Source: Rutidosis leptorrhynchoides (lineage: Eukaryota > Streptophyta > Magnoliopsida > Asterales > Asteraceae). Taken from it: DNA of 64,000 nucleotides. The position numbers were made by a program, and so were the translations under genes. The notes below the pieces were generated by a model. It did no database searches, was not told where the DNA came from, and saw only the letters and a list, made by a program, of their open reading frames with translations. The number at the start of each line of letters is the position of its first letter. Position 1 is the first letter of the stretch. Shown here in pieces: positions 43,548 through 60,894 of this stretch. The stretch lies in the NCBI RefSeq assembly GCF_046630445.1, contig NC_092336.1, forward strand, positions 204,323,001 through 204,387,000, given 5' to 3'.

Positions 43548-46500
43548 TTAGGTAGACTTCTCGGATGCATCAGCGGTTGAGAAGAGATGGGGATATTTTA
43601 ATTTCATCTGGTCTTCACGTTCCCAGGTATACTCGGGGCCACGTCGTGAATTCCAATGGATCTTAACAATAGGTATGGTGCTTTGTTTCAAGCGTTTAGC
43701 AGATCGGTCCATGACCTTTACGGGTTCTTCTATGAAGTGCATTTTATCATCAATGCGAATGTCATCCAAAGGAATAATGAGAGTGTCATCAGCGAGGCAC
43801 TTTTTAAGATTCGAGACATGAAATACGTCGTGTATGCTGCTAAGTTCAGTAGGTAGTTCTAATCGATAAGCCACAGGTCCGATTCTTTCAGTAATCTTGA
43901 AGGGTCCAACAAAACGCGGACTTAGTTTACTTCGTTTACCAAAACGAACGACGCCTTTCCAAGGGGATACTTTCAACATGACTTTGTCACCAACTTGGAA
44001 TTTCAAATCTTTTCAACCTTTATTTGCATAGCTCTTCTGTCCGCTGTGGGCAGTTTCTATTTGTTTCTTAATCTGAACTATCTTTTCGGTTGTCTCATGT
44101 ATGATTTCAGAACCGGTTAACTGTCTGTCCTCTAATTCATCCCAGCACAGTGAGGATCTACATTTTCGTCCGTATAAGGCCTCAAAAGGTGCAGCCTTAA
44201 TACTTGAGTGGTAACTATTATTGTAAGAGAATTCGACCAAAGGCAAATGTCTATCCCAACCTTTGCCGAAGTCGATAACACAAGCTCGAAGCATATCTTC
44301 CAACGTTTGAATGGTTCGTTCACTTTGACCATCGGTTTGCGGATGATAAGCAGTACTCATGTCAAGTTGAGTTCCAAGAGCAGTTTGTAAGGATTTTCAG
44401 AATCTGGAAGTGAATCGGCTATCACGATCAGAAATGATAGAAATGGGAACTCCATGACGTGAGACAATCTCCTTAATATAATGTTGCGACAATTTCTCCA
44501 TTTTGTCGGTTTCTTTGATCGGTAAGAAATGAGCAGATTTAGTAAGACGATCTACTATGACCCATATAGTATCATTGCCACTAGAAGTCATAGGCAATTT
44601 AGTAATAAAGTCCATAGCGATACATTCCCACTTCCATTGTGGAATTTCCGGTTGTTGCAGTAAACCTGATGGCTTTTGATGTTCGGCCTTAACTTTCAAA
44701 CAAGTAAGACACTTGCTCACATATTCAGCAATATCAGACTTCAAATTAGGCCACCAATAGAATTCTTTCACATCGTGATACATCTTACTGGAGCCTGGGT
44801 GAATAGAATATCTAGTCTTATGTGCTTCATCCAAGACTAGCTTTCGTAGACTTCCGAATTAGGGAACCCAGATACGGTTATTGTAATACCGTGTTCCGTT
44901 TTCCTTGATTTGTAGTTGGCTTTCAAAACCTGAAGGTCCTTCATGTTTGATATTTTCTTGCTTTATAGCTTCTAGTTGTGCCTCCCGAATTTTAGCTGTC
45001 AGATTTGTTTGAATGATCATATTTAAAGCTCGCACTCGGATAGGCTTGACTCGATCCTTTCGACTGAGTGCATCAGCAACAATATTTGCCTTACCAGGAT
45101 GGTACTTGAGTTCATAGTTGTAGTCATTTAGTAATTCGACCCAACGTCTTTGCCTCATGTTCAATTGCTTTTGGTCAAAGATGTGCTGAAGACTCTTATG
45201 ATCGGTGAATATGGTGAATTTGATTCCATAAAGATAGTGTCGCCACATCTTTAATGCGAATACTACAGCTCTTAGTTCCAAGTCGTGGGTAGTATAGTTC
45301 TTCTCATGCTTCTTTAATTGTCGGGATGCATATGCAATGACTTTCTGGTGTTGCATTAACACACACCCAAAATGTTGGTTTGAAGCATCACAATAGACTA
45401 CAAAGTCTTCACTCCGTCAGGTAGTGATAAGATTGGTGCGGTAGTCAACTTTTCTTTCAGGGTCTAAAACGCAGATTCCTGTTCATTAATCCACTCAAAC
45501 TTCTTATCCTTATGAGTCAACTTGGTGAGTGGTTTGGCAAGAACGGAGAAATCTTTGATAAATCTTCGATAATAACCGGCAAGTCCTAAGAACTGACGAA
45601 TGTGTTTCGCGTTCTTAGGTGTTTCCCAGTTCTGAATAGCCGTGATCTTTGCAGGGTCAACATGTATCCCATTGCTGTCAACTACATGTCCCAAAAACTG
45701 AACAGTCTTCAACCAAAAATCACACTTGGAGAACTTAGCATACAACTGTTCCTTTTTTAATAACTCCAGAATTTGTCGAAGGTGTTGTCGTGTTCTTTCT
45801 CACTCTTAGAGTAGATGAGAATATCGTCGATGAAAACAATCACAAACTTATCGAGATAAGGCTTGCATACTCGGTTCATGAGATCCATGAATACAGCAGG
45901 AGCGTTAGTTAATCCAAAGGGCATTACCAAAAATTCGTAATGTCTGTAACGATTCCGGAAGGCAGTCTTGGAAATATCAGATTCCTTAACCTTCAACTGA
46001 TGATAACCCGACCTAAGATCAATTTTTGAATAAATACTTGACCCTTGTAATTGGTCAAATAAGTCATCAATACGTGGAAGTGGATAACGGTTCTTGATGG
46101 TTAACTTGTTGAGTTCTCGGTAATCAATACACATTCTCATTGTGCCATCTTTCTTCTTGAAAAAAAGAATGGGTGCTACCCATGGAGATGAGCTAGGACG
46201 AATGAATCCTTTCTCTAAGAGTTCTTGTAGCTGAATGGATAATTCCTTCATTTCAGATGGAGCTAGTCGGTATGTAGCCTTTGCAATAGGTGCAGCACCG
46301 GGGATCAAATCAATTTGAAACTCAACTTGTCTTTGTGGTGGAAGACCAAGGAGTTCATCAGGAAAAACTTCAGGAAAGTCTTTAACAACGGGAACGTCTT
46401 CAATACGCCGTTCATCTGGCTTGACTTCTTTTATGTGAGCCAAAATGGCTTGACATCCTTTCATAAGGTACTTTCGGGTTTTGATGCATGAGATAAGATT

Positions 46501-47955
46501 AAGTTTGGAACCACCCTTGTCTCCTTGGATGACAAGAATTTCACCAGTTTCGAGAGGAATATTAATTGTCGTATCAAAACATTGGATACCCACTTTCATT
46601 GGGGATAACCAATCCATCCCTAAGACTACATCAAAGCTTCCTAGTTCAACAGGCATTAAGTCAACCTTGAAGGTTTTATTGGCTAGAGTCAGATTACATT
46701 CCTTGTAGATTCGGTCAACTTTTACAAATTTCCCGTTGGCCATTTCTACAAGACACTTAGTGTCTAAGGTTTGAGGTTTCTCGTCAAATAAGGTACAGAA
46801 TTCAATAGACACATAGCTTCTATTAGCACCAGTATCGAATAAAACAGAAGCATAGTAGTTGTTGACAAGAAACGTACCAGTGATGACGTCATCATCGTTC
46901 CAAGCTTCTTCAACGGTCATGACGAAAGCTCTTCCCTTAGCAGTATCAGTTGTTGCAGTCTTATTCTTAGGGCAGTTGTTCCTGTAATGCCCCTTTTCCC
47001 CACAACCGAAACAAGTAGGAACGGTTGGAGTTGTATTTGTAGCAGGCAGAGTAACTCTACAATTCTCGGTCGAGTGACCAATCCTCTTACACCTTCCGCA
47101 CTTAGCAGTGCACAACCCATGATGATGTTTATTACAGCGTTTACATTGCGGCTTTGTTCCAACATAACCATTTTTTGTAATATCACCAATCTTCTTGTTT
47201 GAATTCTGGCTTGCACCTTGAGTAGGTTCAAACTTTCTTTTGTTATCAGTAGTCTTCACTTCGGTTTATTTTTCCTTGGCATTTCTCCTTGCAGCCATAA
47301 CCAGATTTTGGGTCATTAACATTGTAGCCTCAATAGATTTTTTACCAGCAGCTATAACATTCCCCTAGATTTGAGGAGGAAGACCGATGATATACTTTTC
47401 AATCTTCTTGCTCTCAGGAGTAACCATACTAGGGCATAGAGCAGCTAGCTCCAGAAATCGGTTGTTGTATTCCTCAACTTCAAGATTTTTCATTCTCAAC
47501 ACCCAAAATTCGACTTCAAATTTCTGAACTTGATTCCTGGGAAAATACTTGCCAGCCAGCATAGTTTTTAATGTTTCCCAGGGTATGGCTAGGGCAGGAG
47601 TCCATCCAACTGTACCAGCATAAGCAGTCCACCAAGTTAGAGCTCCACCAGATAGATTTCCAGTAACATACTTGACCTTGTCAGCTTCACCGCAATTACT
47701 CAGATGAAACACAGATTCCATCTTTTCGAACCAACGGTTTAGTTCAATTGGTCCTTCGGTCCCTTTATAGCTTGGTGGTTTACAATTCATAAATTCTTTA
47801 TGTGAGCTTGAGTTCGAAGGGTTTCAGTTTTCATTGTTGTTGTTTTGATTATTGCTGTGTCCTTGAGTGGCAGCAAGGAGTTGTCGAAATTGTTCATTTG
47901 TGAGAGTAACGTTAGGAGAGTTGGTGTCGTTACTTGGTTGTTGTTCCCCAACCAT
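43548..47955 (-). pseudogene. Element C gag-pol, multiply broken
   Basis: Start MVGEQQPSNDT at 47955, stop TAA at 43548-43550. Gag, two Cys-His knuckles ([28 protein letters not shown]), protease (DTGANRSY), RT (FIDDILIYS), RNase H, integrase with DD35E, GPF module (FVGPFKI) and chromodomain are all recognisable. Breaks seen: stop near 47820; stops near 47369 and 47267; 1-bp deletion in RT near 45785; stop near 45465; frame break near 45400; stop near 44860; stop near 44397; stop near 44012. The longest open part is 45757-47259 (knuckles to RT). Some substitutions lie in core motifs, for example WVAP for WGAP in RT. Confidence 0.93.
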
Positions 47956-48216
47956 TGTTCTTCAATACATAATTACAGTATTAGTTGAAGAGTTATGGTG
48001 CAATATAATTTGTAATTATAATCAATAATCATCACATAATCACACACATGTGGCTAAGCCAGGATAAGTCAAAATATAAAAACAACCACTTAACTTGTTA
48101 TTAATAATGAATGGATAAATCATCCTTATTATACAAAGGGGATGAGAAGTACAGTAGGCAATGCCTTTACATAAATGATATAGAAATAACGGACGAAATG
48201 AAAATCATAAGAATTA
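47956..48216 (-). other. Spacer between extra ORF and gag of C
   Basis: AT-rich, no motif assigned. Confidence 0.4.
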
Positions 48217-48897
48217 TCAGTCTTTCTTTGAAGTGGAGGTTTTGTGTTGATCCTTGAAGTAGCTCACAAGATACATTATAGATTTCTCATCCTCCGCAAT
48301 CCTCTTGTCTTGCTTAGTAACCATTTGGGAGAACATATCATAGACTCTCTTTACATCACTGTTAAGATAGTCTTGACGTTTTTCCATCTTTACCCATTGT
48401 TCATGAGATGACTTCTTCATGTTGTCGACATGCATTTGTAGGTTCATAATATCACACTGGATAGTAGTGTTGTCGTATTCGGTGTTAGTGAACTCAGACG
48501 TTTTAGGCTGTTTGGAAGAACTAGCAATATTCGCAGCAGGTGTCTCAGGTTCCTTCCTTTTTGGTGAAGGAGTTTTGGTAATAATGGGAGATTCGGGTTC
48601 ATCTTCAGAGTGTTCCTCTTCCTCCTCCTCGAGAATCTCTTCTACCTCTCCCTCATATTCTGAGTCCGAAACGTCATTCTCGGTGTCACAATCATAAGCT
48701 TCATTTTCCGGAGAAGACTCGTCCTTAGGTTAGAAAGGTGGGGTAGCTGGAGTAAAAGTTGGAGAAACAGGTGGTGTAGCAGGGGTGTAGGTAGGTGATG
48801 TCGGTGGTGAAATAGGAGGGTAACTAGGCGTATGGACAGATCTCTCGAAATCAGATTCTTCGGTGTCGGTAATGATGATAGGGTTCATGCTAGTCAT
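48217..48897 (-). pseudogene. Extra ORF upstream of gag in C, one stop
   Basis: One frame of about 226 codons from MTSMNPIIITDTEESD to the stop at 48217-48219, broken by a single TAA at 48730-48732. Segments: short acidic head; Pro/Thr/Ser repeats (SPTYTPATPPVSPTFTPATP); a Glu/Asp-rich stretch (EEILEEEEEEHSEDE); then a charged helical C-terminus (residues about 150-226) likely to be a coiled coil. Unknown function. It occupies the position of the acidic ORF of family F and of the partial ORF at 3-185 in A, and shares acidic composition with the F ORF, but I cannot show homology by eye. Confidence 0.7.
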
Positions 48898-49105
48898 TCT
48901 AAAAAAATGAAAAAAGAAGGTTAGAAGCATTCTAAGGAAGACGTAAGGCAAGAGGTAAAAGTATAGGTAACGGATAGTAAGATAATAAGAGATAGGCAAT
49001 TAAAACTAAGGCAGGAAAGGCTATAGTCCTAAAGATTGCTAAAGCACCCTAGCTAACACATAAGGCACACATAAAAATGCAATCCTGGTTCTCTATAGCA
49101 AAACT

Positions 49106-49117
49106 GCTCTGATACCA
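49106..49117 (-). other. Primer-binding site of C
   Basis: TGGTATCAGAGC on the minus strand, a perfect initiator Met-tRNA type site close to the 5' LTR. Confidence 0.9.
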
Positions 49118-49120
49118 ATC

Positions 49121-52643
<3,523 letters not shown>

Positions 52644-53232
52644 ACAAGCTACTGTTTAGAGGATAATATTCTTTGAGTCTCTCTTCTGGTGCAACATCAC
52701 CTGCACAAACAACATGATAAGGTTAGAACAAATGAAAACAAAATAAGTAATTAAATATTGTAGTTGTATTTTGATGAAATAAAGAAAGCACGCTTTCATT
52801 ATATTAATGAATTGTGAAGAAGACTTGGGAGTATTTTGAAGAATTTATCACATATAGGAAAAATGAGGGTTTAAGCTATTGGTTCAAATATTTTAGTACT
52901 ATACTATCTTAAAAATTTGAAATTTTCAACTCCCGCTTAAAAAGAAAAAGAATTGAAAGAGGTTTTTTCATAAAAAGAGGTTCTTTAAAAAACTGATTGG
53001 GAGGGGTTTTTTTTTTGAAAAAGGAGGTTTTTAAACATTGAGAGTGGTTTTTCTGAAAAAAGAGGTTCCTATTGTCAAGTAAAGAGACCGGTTTCTTCAC
53101 CCGCTTCCAAAATCGGTTCCTATTCACATTAGAAACCTCTTTTTTCTTGCTCCTTTAAAAAGAGGTTCTTTTTAGGCATTTCTTTCCCCTTATTTGTAGT
53201 AGTGCACATCCAGTTAGTTAGATGAACACTAA

Positions 53233-53791
53233 TGATACCTACGCGCATGGTGCTCGTGCGTATTACGTGCAGCGCGCACGTCTTGAATATTACCAAACCA
53301 TCTGATTAGGAGGCTCGCATACGAGTATTGCTTAGCCCGAACGAAAGCTATCTGATGTAATCTTATCCATAATTAAGCATGATCCTTGTCCAACTATAAA
53401 CCCGTTATTTATGGTTGTTATTCGGAAGGATCTAGAAGCGAATTAAAAGGTAATCTAGGGTTAGGGTTTCATTATAAATACAACCCTAACCTCCTTCACT
53501 TAATACAACATTTTCTGTATTACTCAAATATACGATTGCATCCAGAAAACGCTCTTACGGTAACAGGTATGTTCTTCGAACATAAACCCTATGCAACCAC
53601 CCTTAGTGGCCATTGTTGCGGCAGTTACCATCAATGGTGGACGTAGTTTTGATCACCCTTTTTCAAATCATCATCTCTATAAGGGTTATTCATGCTAAAC
53701 CGGACCGGAGATCAAAGCTATAAACGTTCTTAAACACTTCATCATGCACTCAACATCAACTTTGCTCTTGGAGCAGATTTATGTTCGATCA
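53233..53791 (+). repeat. LTR of a Tat-like element (left edge tentative)
   Basis: Ends GATCA at 53791, two bases before a primer site TGGCGCCATCTGTGGGA (53794-53810), a type seen in plant Tat/Ogre-group elements. Core promoter ATTATAAATACAACC with TATA box at 53473-53480. The left edge TGATACC at 53233 is a guess based on the TG and on where CACTA-like sequence stops. Confidence 0.5.
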
Positions 53792-53905
53792 AATGGCGCC
53801 ATCTGTGGGACCATAACTATAATTGCGTAAAATGTTTTATACGTTACGAACGATTAACTATAAAACTTATAATCTTTTTGTGGTTGTTCTTGTGTAACAG
53901 GTTGC

Positions 53906-54540
53906 AATGGGAAAGTCTGTTAACAATCAATCGTCTCGAGCTCAGGGTTCTGATGTTACGGGGTCGAAACAAGCAAACCAAGACAAAACTCCTGTCACAA
54001 GCAAAACTCCAAACACCGGAGCAGTAAAGCTCCCAAAAAATCAACAACATCATCAGATGTGGTTCCTCCGGTATCTCAGCCGTTAACGTCGCAAAAAGCT
54101 GGCGAATATTGGGCACTGGGTGACGAAGATGATGAGGACAATGATTTTGAGGAAGAAACCCCCATTACTACAGTGGGGTCCTTTCCCATATATTCTACGC
54201 CAAAGTTAACGGTTCATACCAGGTGAATAATGACACCTGCGAGCATGCGAGTATTTAGCAGGGCAGAACATCGATGTTGGTTGTCCAACTAACAATCGCA
54301 CTCCCATGGACAATATACGAAGGAAGCGCATGCCTTCACCTATTCCCAGGTTGTCATCTTTGCTTTCACCAGGTACGCCTTCAGGGCGCACTACCGATTC
54401 TGAGGGGGAAAGCAAGAAGAAGATTCAGGAAGATTTACTTGCCATACTGGCCCAAGCTGCGCCAGATAAATATGCGCAGGCATTCGCATTTCTAGATAAA
54501 GGCGAAGAAGTGTTGGATAACTTCTATGCACGGATACTGG
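53906..54540 (+). pseudogene. Tat-like gag N-terminus, frameshifted and truncated
   Basis: Begins MGKSVNNQSSRAQG at 53906, shifts frame near 54040, shows an acidic stretch (GDEDDEDNDFEEE) near 54120-54150, meets a stop near 54224, and resumes at 54306-54540 with a region ending EEVLDNFYARIL, typical of gag. It is cut at 54541 by the next LTR. Assignment to the Tat group rests on the primer site more than on the protein. Confidence 0.5.
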
Positions 54541-55863
54541 TGTCACGACCCGAAAAATTTCGACTAATTTTGAACCAAACTCACGATACGATTTCATAAT
54601 TCTGACATGATAAGTAAAGTCCGTTATGTTATGTCTCAAAATTTTGGAACTATTTTCGTACATTCATTTGACTTCGACCATTTCCGAAGATTCACGAACA
54701 GATAATTGTAAATAGATTTGTGTGTATTTAAATATATATGTATATATAAATATAATAATATAGAAATATAACTTTAGATATTATATGTCGTTGTTATTAA
54801 AATAAATTATGTAAAATAAAATAAAATATGATATTATGATAATTATTATTTAAAACATATAGTATATTAAATATATATTTTGTGATTTCGAATCTATTTA
54901 GTAAACGACGGTAACACTCAATTGCCATTCGATGGATATTAAACAAGTTAAATACGAACTTATGTGATTTTAAAAATAAATGGTGATCCGAAAATGAGTG
55001 AAATAAACTATAGGTTTATTAGAAATGTATTTAGGAGCTATTTATTAAATTTAAACATTTTTTATATTTTACCTAGGATCGAGTGCGGACAGATGATTTA
55101 ATTTTTATTTAATAATTTTTAACAATTAATGACCGGTTTTTGTATCATAATGACTAAAATAAATAAAGATGTTTAATATAAAAATTTGGAATTTTTTCGA
55201 AGACTTTTATCCGCCCCTAATTAACGACGGAGTACGAAATCCAGTCTGTGAAAACTGTCGGTAGAATTTGACAAAAGAGGATGGCTGATATTTTCCTTCA
55301 TACACGTTTATTTAACTTATGATTTATTTAATATATATTATATATTTAATATGATTTACTGTGTTTGTTTGTTCCACCATCTAATTAATATATACCTATG
55401 CATATGCAAGTTGATCTCATACCCCTTTTCTCCTTCTTGTTCTGCAACCGAAGCAACACCATTTTCACTTTCCATCAAACGTCACCTTCCACACCATCGT
55501 CAATCGAAACCAAACACCATCATCACTCTCATGAAACAAACACACTTACTTGTTCCTGTCACTAGTTTCGTACTTCTGATCGATCCAAAACCGAAACCAT
55601 CATCATTCTTAAAACTTCAAACAAAACCCCATGATCACCAGAATCTACTACTGCATATTTTTGTTACTATTCGAACCCAAAAACAATGAACCCATATTGA
55701 TTGTAATACTACGGTTTCAAACCCACTTCCACTAAGAACCATCGTCTAACACCTAAACCCGCCACCACTTTCATTTAACTTCAAAACCCACCATCTTCGT
55801 GAAACCATAACCCATATCAACCACCATCAACCACGAAAAAACTATTCCTCCTCTACCAATTAA
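54541..55863 (+). mobile_element. Truncated LTR of another chromovirus (D)
   Basis: Starts TGTCACGACCCGAAAAATTTCG right where the Tat-like gag stops, a start like that of the F LTR (TGTAGTGACCCGAAC). It continues with AT-rich sequence and then a C/A-rich leader-like stretch (55430-55860), until F3 interrupts it. No coding part is in the window. The frame at 55351-55689 is probably leader sequence, not a gene. Confidence 0.6.
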
Positions 55864-58800
55864 TGAAATGTCCCGTTTATATTGATTATAAATGTTCCAT
55901 ATTAATTGATTTCGTTACGAGGTTTTGACCTCTATATGAGACGTTTTTCAAAGACTGCATTCGTTTTTAAAAACAAATCATAACCTTTATTTTATCAATA
56001 AGGTTAAAAGGACACCACCTAGATTATCCAGAAATGATAATCTAAAAATATCACACTTACACACTACCAATACATATTGGTTTACAATATTAATATGTTA
56101 TAACAAAGTAAATCTCGAATGCTGTTTTAAACAATATTATACAAACATGCTGACACCAAATCTTGTCCATATTTTAGCATGCAACAGCGGAAGCTCTTAA
56201 TAATCACCTGAGAATAAACATGCTTTAAACGTCAACAAAAATTTTGGTGAGTTATAGGTTTAACCTATATATTTATCAAATCGTAATAATAGACCACAAG
56301 ATTTCATATTTCAATATACATCCCATACATAGAGATAAAAATCATTCATATGGTAAACACCTGGTAACCGACATTAACAAGATGCATATAGAATATCCCC
56401 ATCATTCCGGGACACCCATCAGACATGATAATTTCGAAGTACTAAAGCATTCCAAATTCCAGAATGGGGGTTGTTGGGCTCGATAGATCTATCTTTAGGA
56501 TTCACATCAATTAGGGGGTCTGTTCCCTAATTCTTAGGCTACCAAGCTAAAAGGGCATATTCGGCTTCGATCATTCACCCATATAATGTAGTTTCATTTA
56601 CTTGTGTCTATTTCGTAAAACATTTATAAAATTGCATGTATTCTCATCCCAAAATATTAGATTTTAAAAGTGGGACTATAACTCACTTTCACAGATTTTT
56701 ACTTCGTCGGGAAGTAAAACTTGGCCACTGGTCGATTCACGAACCTATAACAAATATGTACATATATACCAAAGTATGTTCAAAATATATTTACAACATT
56801 TATAATACGTTTTAATGTTTCAAATTTATTAAGTCAGTTGTCCTCGTTAGTAACCTACAACTAGTTGTCCACAGTTAGATGTACAGAAATAAATCGATAT
56901 ATATATATATTATCTTGAATCAATCCATGACCCAATGTATACACGTCTCATGCTAGATCACAACTTAAAGTAGATATATTTTTGGAATCAACCTCAACCC
57001 TGTATAGCTAACTCAAACATTACTGCATATAGAGTGTCTATGGTTGTTCCAAATAATATATATACATGGGTCGATATGATATGTCAAAATATTTGCATAC
57101 GTGTCTATGGTATCCTAAGATTACATAATATATTAGAATACATGTATAATATAATATGAGTTAGCTAGGATATGATTAATATAGATTTGTTACCAATTTT
57201 CACGTAGCTACAATAAGAAAAATTATCCAATCTTGTTTTACCCATAACTTATTCGTTTTAAATCCGTTTTGAGTGATTCAAGTTGCTATGGTTTCATATT
57301 GAACTTAAGTTTATGAATCTAAACAGAAAAAGTATAAGTTTATAGTCGGAAAAATAGGTTACAAGTCGTTTTTGTAAAGGTAGTCATTTCAGTCGAAAGA
57401 ACGACGTCTAGATGACCATTTTGGAAAACATACTTCCACTCTGACTTTAACCATGATTTTTAGATATACTTTCATGTTCATAAGAAAAATATTTTTTCCA
57501 GAAGAACAACTTTTAAATCAAAGTTTATCATAGTTTTTAATTAATTAACCCAAAACAGCCCGCTGTGTTACTACGACGGCGTATATCCGATTTTACGGTG
57601 TTTTTCGTGTTTTTAGGTTTTAAATCATTAAGTTAGCATATAATATATATATATATAGAACATGTGTATAGTTGATTTTAAAAATCAAATTAGAAGGATT
57701 AACTTTTGTTTGCGAACACGTTTAAAATTAACTAAACTATGTTCTAGTGATTACAAGTTTAAACCTTCGAATAAGGTAGTTTTATATATATGAATCGAAT
57801 GATGTTATGAACATCATTAATACCTCAGGTTTTGTGAATAAACCTACTGGAAATGAGAAAAATAGATCTAGCTTCAAAGGATCCTTAGATGGCTTGAAAG
57901 TTCTTGAAGCAAAATAATGACACGAAAACAAGTTCAAGTAAGATTTCCACTCGAAATAAGATTGTTAAAGTTATAGAAATTGAATCAAAGTTTGAGTACG
58001 AGTATTACTTTGAATTAGAAAGATATCTTACTATAAATAAGAAAGATTTCTTGAGATTGGATGATCACTTGAAATGGATTTGCAAGATTGAAAGTAAGTT
58101 AGCAAACTTGGAAGTGTTGTTGGTGTGTTCTTGAGTAATTGTCTTGTATGTTGATCTAGGTTACCAAGATTGAGCTAGATTATAAAGAAAATGATGAAGA
58201 ACACTTATAACACTAATAAAGTAATTGAGAGAGAGTAATTTGATGCATAAAAATGGAAATCAAATTATGTTTGTGGTAGGTGTAAGGTGGCGTGAATATG
58301 GAGTCAAATATAGGCTCCATTACTTTGTTGTTTTGTTAGATATTTCATGCTAGTTTCCAAATAATGGTTCCCACATGTGTTAGGTGACTCAAAAGGGCTC
58401 TAAGAGCTGATCATTAGAGTGTATATACCAATAGTAAATACATTTAGAAGCTGGGTATTGTACGAGTATGAATACGGGTGCATACGAGTAGAATTGTTGA
58501 TGAAAATGAACGAGGATGTAATTGTAAGCATCTTTGTTAAGTAGAAGTACTTTGATAAGTGTCTTGAAGTCTTTAAAAAGTGTATGAATACATATTAAAA
58601 CACTACATGTGTATACATTTTAACTGAGTCGTTAAGTCATCGTTAGTCGTTACATGTAAGTGTTGTTTTGAAACCTTTAAGTTAACGATCTTGTTAAATG
58701 TTGTTAACCCATTGTTTATTATATCTAATGAGATGTTAAATTATTACATTATCATGATATTATGATGTATTAATATATCTTAATATGATATATATACAAT

Positions 58801-58932
58801 TAAATTTCGTTACAACGATAATCGTTACATATATGTCTCGTTTCGAAATCCTTAAGTTAGTAGTCTTGTTTTTACATATGTAGTTCATTGTTAATATACT
58901 TAATGATATGTTTACTTATCATAATATAATGT

Positions 58933-58974
<42 letters not shown>

Positions 58975-59168
58975 ATCATATAGTTTTTACAAGTTGTAAC
59001 GTTTATGAATCACCGGTCAACTTGGTTGGTCAATTGTCTATATGAAACCTATTTCAATTAATCAAGTCTTAACAAGTTTGATTGCTTAACATGTTAGAAA
59101 CACTTAATCATGTAAATATCAATTTCATTTAATATATATATAAACATGGAAAAGTTTGGGTCACTATA
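55864..59168 (-). repeat. 3' LTR of F3
   Basis: 3,305 bp. Hairpin cluster at about 55982-56081, with a compensatory change in stem 1 and a replaced loop in stem 2. AT microsatellite near 58938-58971. A TATA-like CCTATATTTGAC (minus, about 58304-58316) aligns with the candidate promoter near 3480 in F1. Confidence 0.92.
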
Positions 59169-59203
59169 GTACCTACCCGTTAAATAAATTTCATCCCGAA
59201 ATT

Positions 59204-60894
59204 TTAAGCAGTTGGAGGTGTTGACGTATCTTCTGGAAATAAGTGCGGGTATTTCTTATTCATCTAATCTTCTCATTCCCAAGTGAACTCAGGTCCTCTA
59301 CGAGCATTCCATCAAACCTTAACAATTGGTATTTTGTTTTGCTTAAGTCTTTTAACCTCACGATCCATTATTTTGACGGGTTCTTCGATGAATTGAAGTT
59401 TTTCGTTGATTTAGATTTCGTCCAATGGAATAGTGAGATCTTCTTTAGCAAAACATTTCTTCAAATTCGAGATGTGGAAAGTGTTATGTACAGCCGCGAG
59501 TTGTTGAGGTAACTCAAGTCGGTAAGCTACTGGTCCGACACGATCAATAATCTTGAATGGTCCAATATACCTTGGATTTAATTTCCCTCGTTTACCAAAT
59601 CGAAAAACGCCTTTCCAAGGTGCAACTTTAAGCATGACCATATCTCCAATTTCAAATTCTATATCTTTTCTTTTAATGTCAGCATAGCTCTTTTGTCGAC
59701 TTTGGGCGGTTTTCAACCGTTGTTGAATTTGGATGATCTTCTCGGTAGTTTCTTGTATTATCTCCGGACCCGTAATCTGTCTATCCCCCACTTCACTCCA
59801 ACAAATCGGAGACCTGCACTTTCTACCATAAAGTGCTTCAAACGGCGCCATCTCAATGTTTGAATGGTAGCTGTTGTTATAGGAAAATTCTGCTAACGGT
59901 AGGTGTCGATCCCAACTGTTTCCGAAATCAATAACACATGACCGTAGCATGTTTTCAAGTGTTTGTATCGTCCTTTTGCTCTGCCCATCAGTTTGTGGAT
60001 GATAGGAAGTACTCATGTCTAGACGAGTTCCTAATGCTTGCTGTAATGTCTGCCAGAATCTTGAAATAAATCTGCCATCCCTATCAGAGATAATAGAGAT
60101 TGGTATTCCATATCTGGAGATGACTTCCTTCAAATACAGTCGTGCTAACTTCTCCATCTTGTCATCTTCTCTTATTGGCAGGAAGTGTGCTGATTTGGTG
60201 AGACGATCAACTATTACCCAAATAGTATCAAAACCACTTGCAGTCCTTGGCAATTTAGTGATGAAATCCATGGTAATGTTTTCCCATTTCCATTCCGGGA
60301 TTTCGGGTTGTTGAAGTAGACCTGATGGTTTCTGTTGCTCCTCTTTGACCTTAGAACACGTCTAACATTCTCCTACGTATTTAGCAACATCGGCTTTCAT
60401 ACCCGACCACCAAAAATGTTTCTTGAGATCCTTGTACATCTTCCCCGTTCCAGGATGTATTGAGTATCTACTTTTATGAGCTTCTCTAAGTACCATTTCT
60501 CTCATATCTCCAAATTTTGTACCCAAATTCTTTCAGCCCTATACCAGGTTCCGTCTTCCGGAATATTAAGATGCTTCTCCGATCCTTTGGGTATTTCATC
60601 CTTTAAATTTTCCTCTTTTAAAACTCCTTGTTGCGCCTCCTTTATTTAAGTAGTAAGGTTATTATGAATCATTATATTCATAGCTTTTACTCGAATCGGT
60701 TCTCTGTCCTTTCTGCTCAAGGCGTCGGCTACCACATTTGCCTTCCCCGGGTGGTAATAAATCTCAAAGTCGTAATCATTCAATAATTCAATCCATATGT
60801 GCTGCCTCATTTTCAGTTGTTTCTGATTAAATATGTGTTGAAGACTTTTGTGGTCGGTATATATAATACTTTTGACCCCATATATGTAGTGACC
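59204..60894 (-). pseudogene. F3 pol C-terminal part (RNase H, integrase, chromodomain)
   Basis: Very similar to the F2 protein. Open from 60271 to 59411 (integrase core to GPF module), but with stops on both sides: TAA at 59411-59413 (F2 Gln), two stops within the chromodomain at about 59268 and 59259, one near 60362 in the integrase zinc finger, one near 60645, and a 1-bp deletion near 60520. RNase H is cut by F4 at 60894. Confidence 0.92.

Larger units (their letters stand above)
55864..60894 (-). mobile_element. F3: decayed family F element, truncated by F4
   Basis: Minus strand: 3' LTR 55864-59168, polypurine tract (59169-59181), then the C-terminal half of pol to 60894, where F4 interrupts RNase H. 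The 5' half is out of the window. The LTR is clearly diverged from F1 and F2 and its edge has TG mutated to TA. An older or different subfamily of the same lineage. Confidence 0.9.

Noticed and set aside
53386..53646. 86-residue ORF as a gene
   Set aside because: Lies within the Tat-like LTR across its promoter and leader; no domain.
55351..55689. 112-residue ORF as a host gene fragment
   Set aside because: Low-complexity His/Pro/Thr reading of a C/A-rich leader inside the truncated D LTR.
57904..58134. 76-residue charged ORF on the plus strand
   Set aside because: Antisense to the F3 LTR leader; the corresponding region in F1, F2 and F4 is not open.
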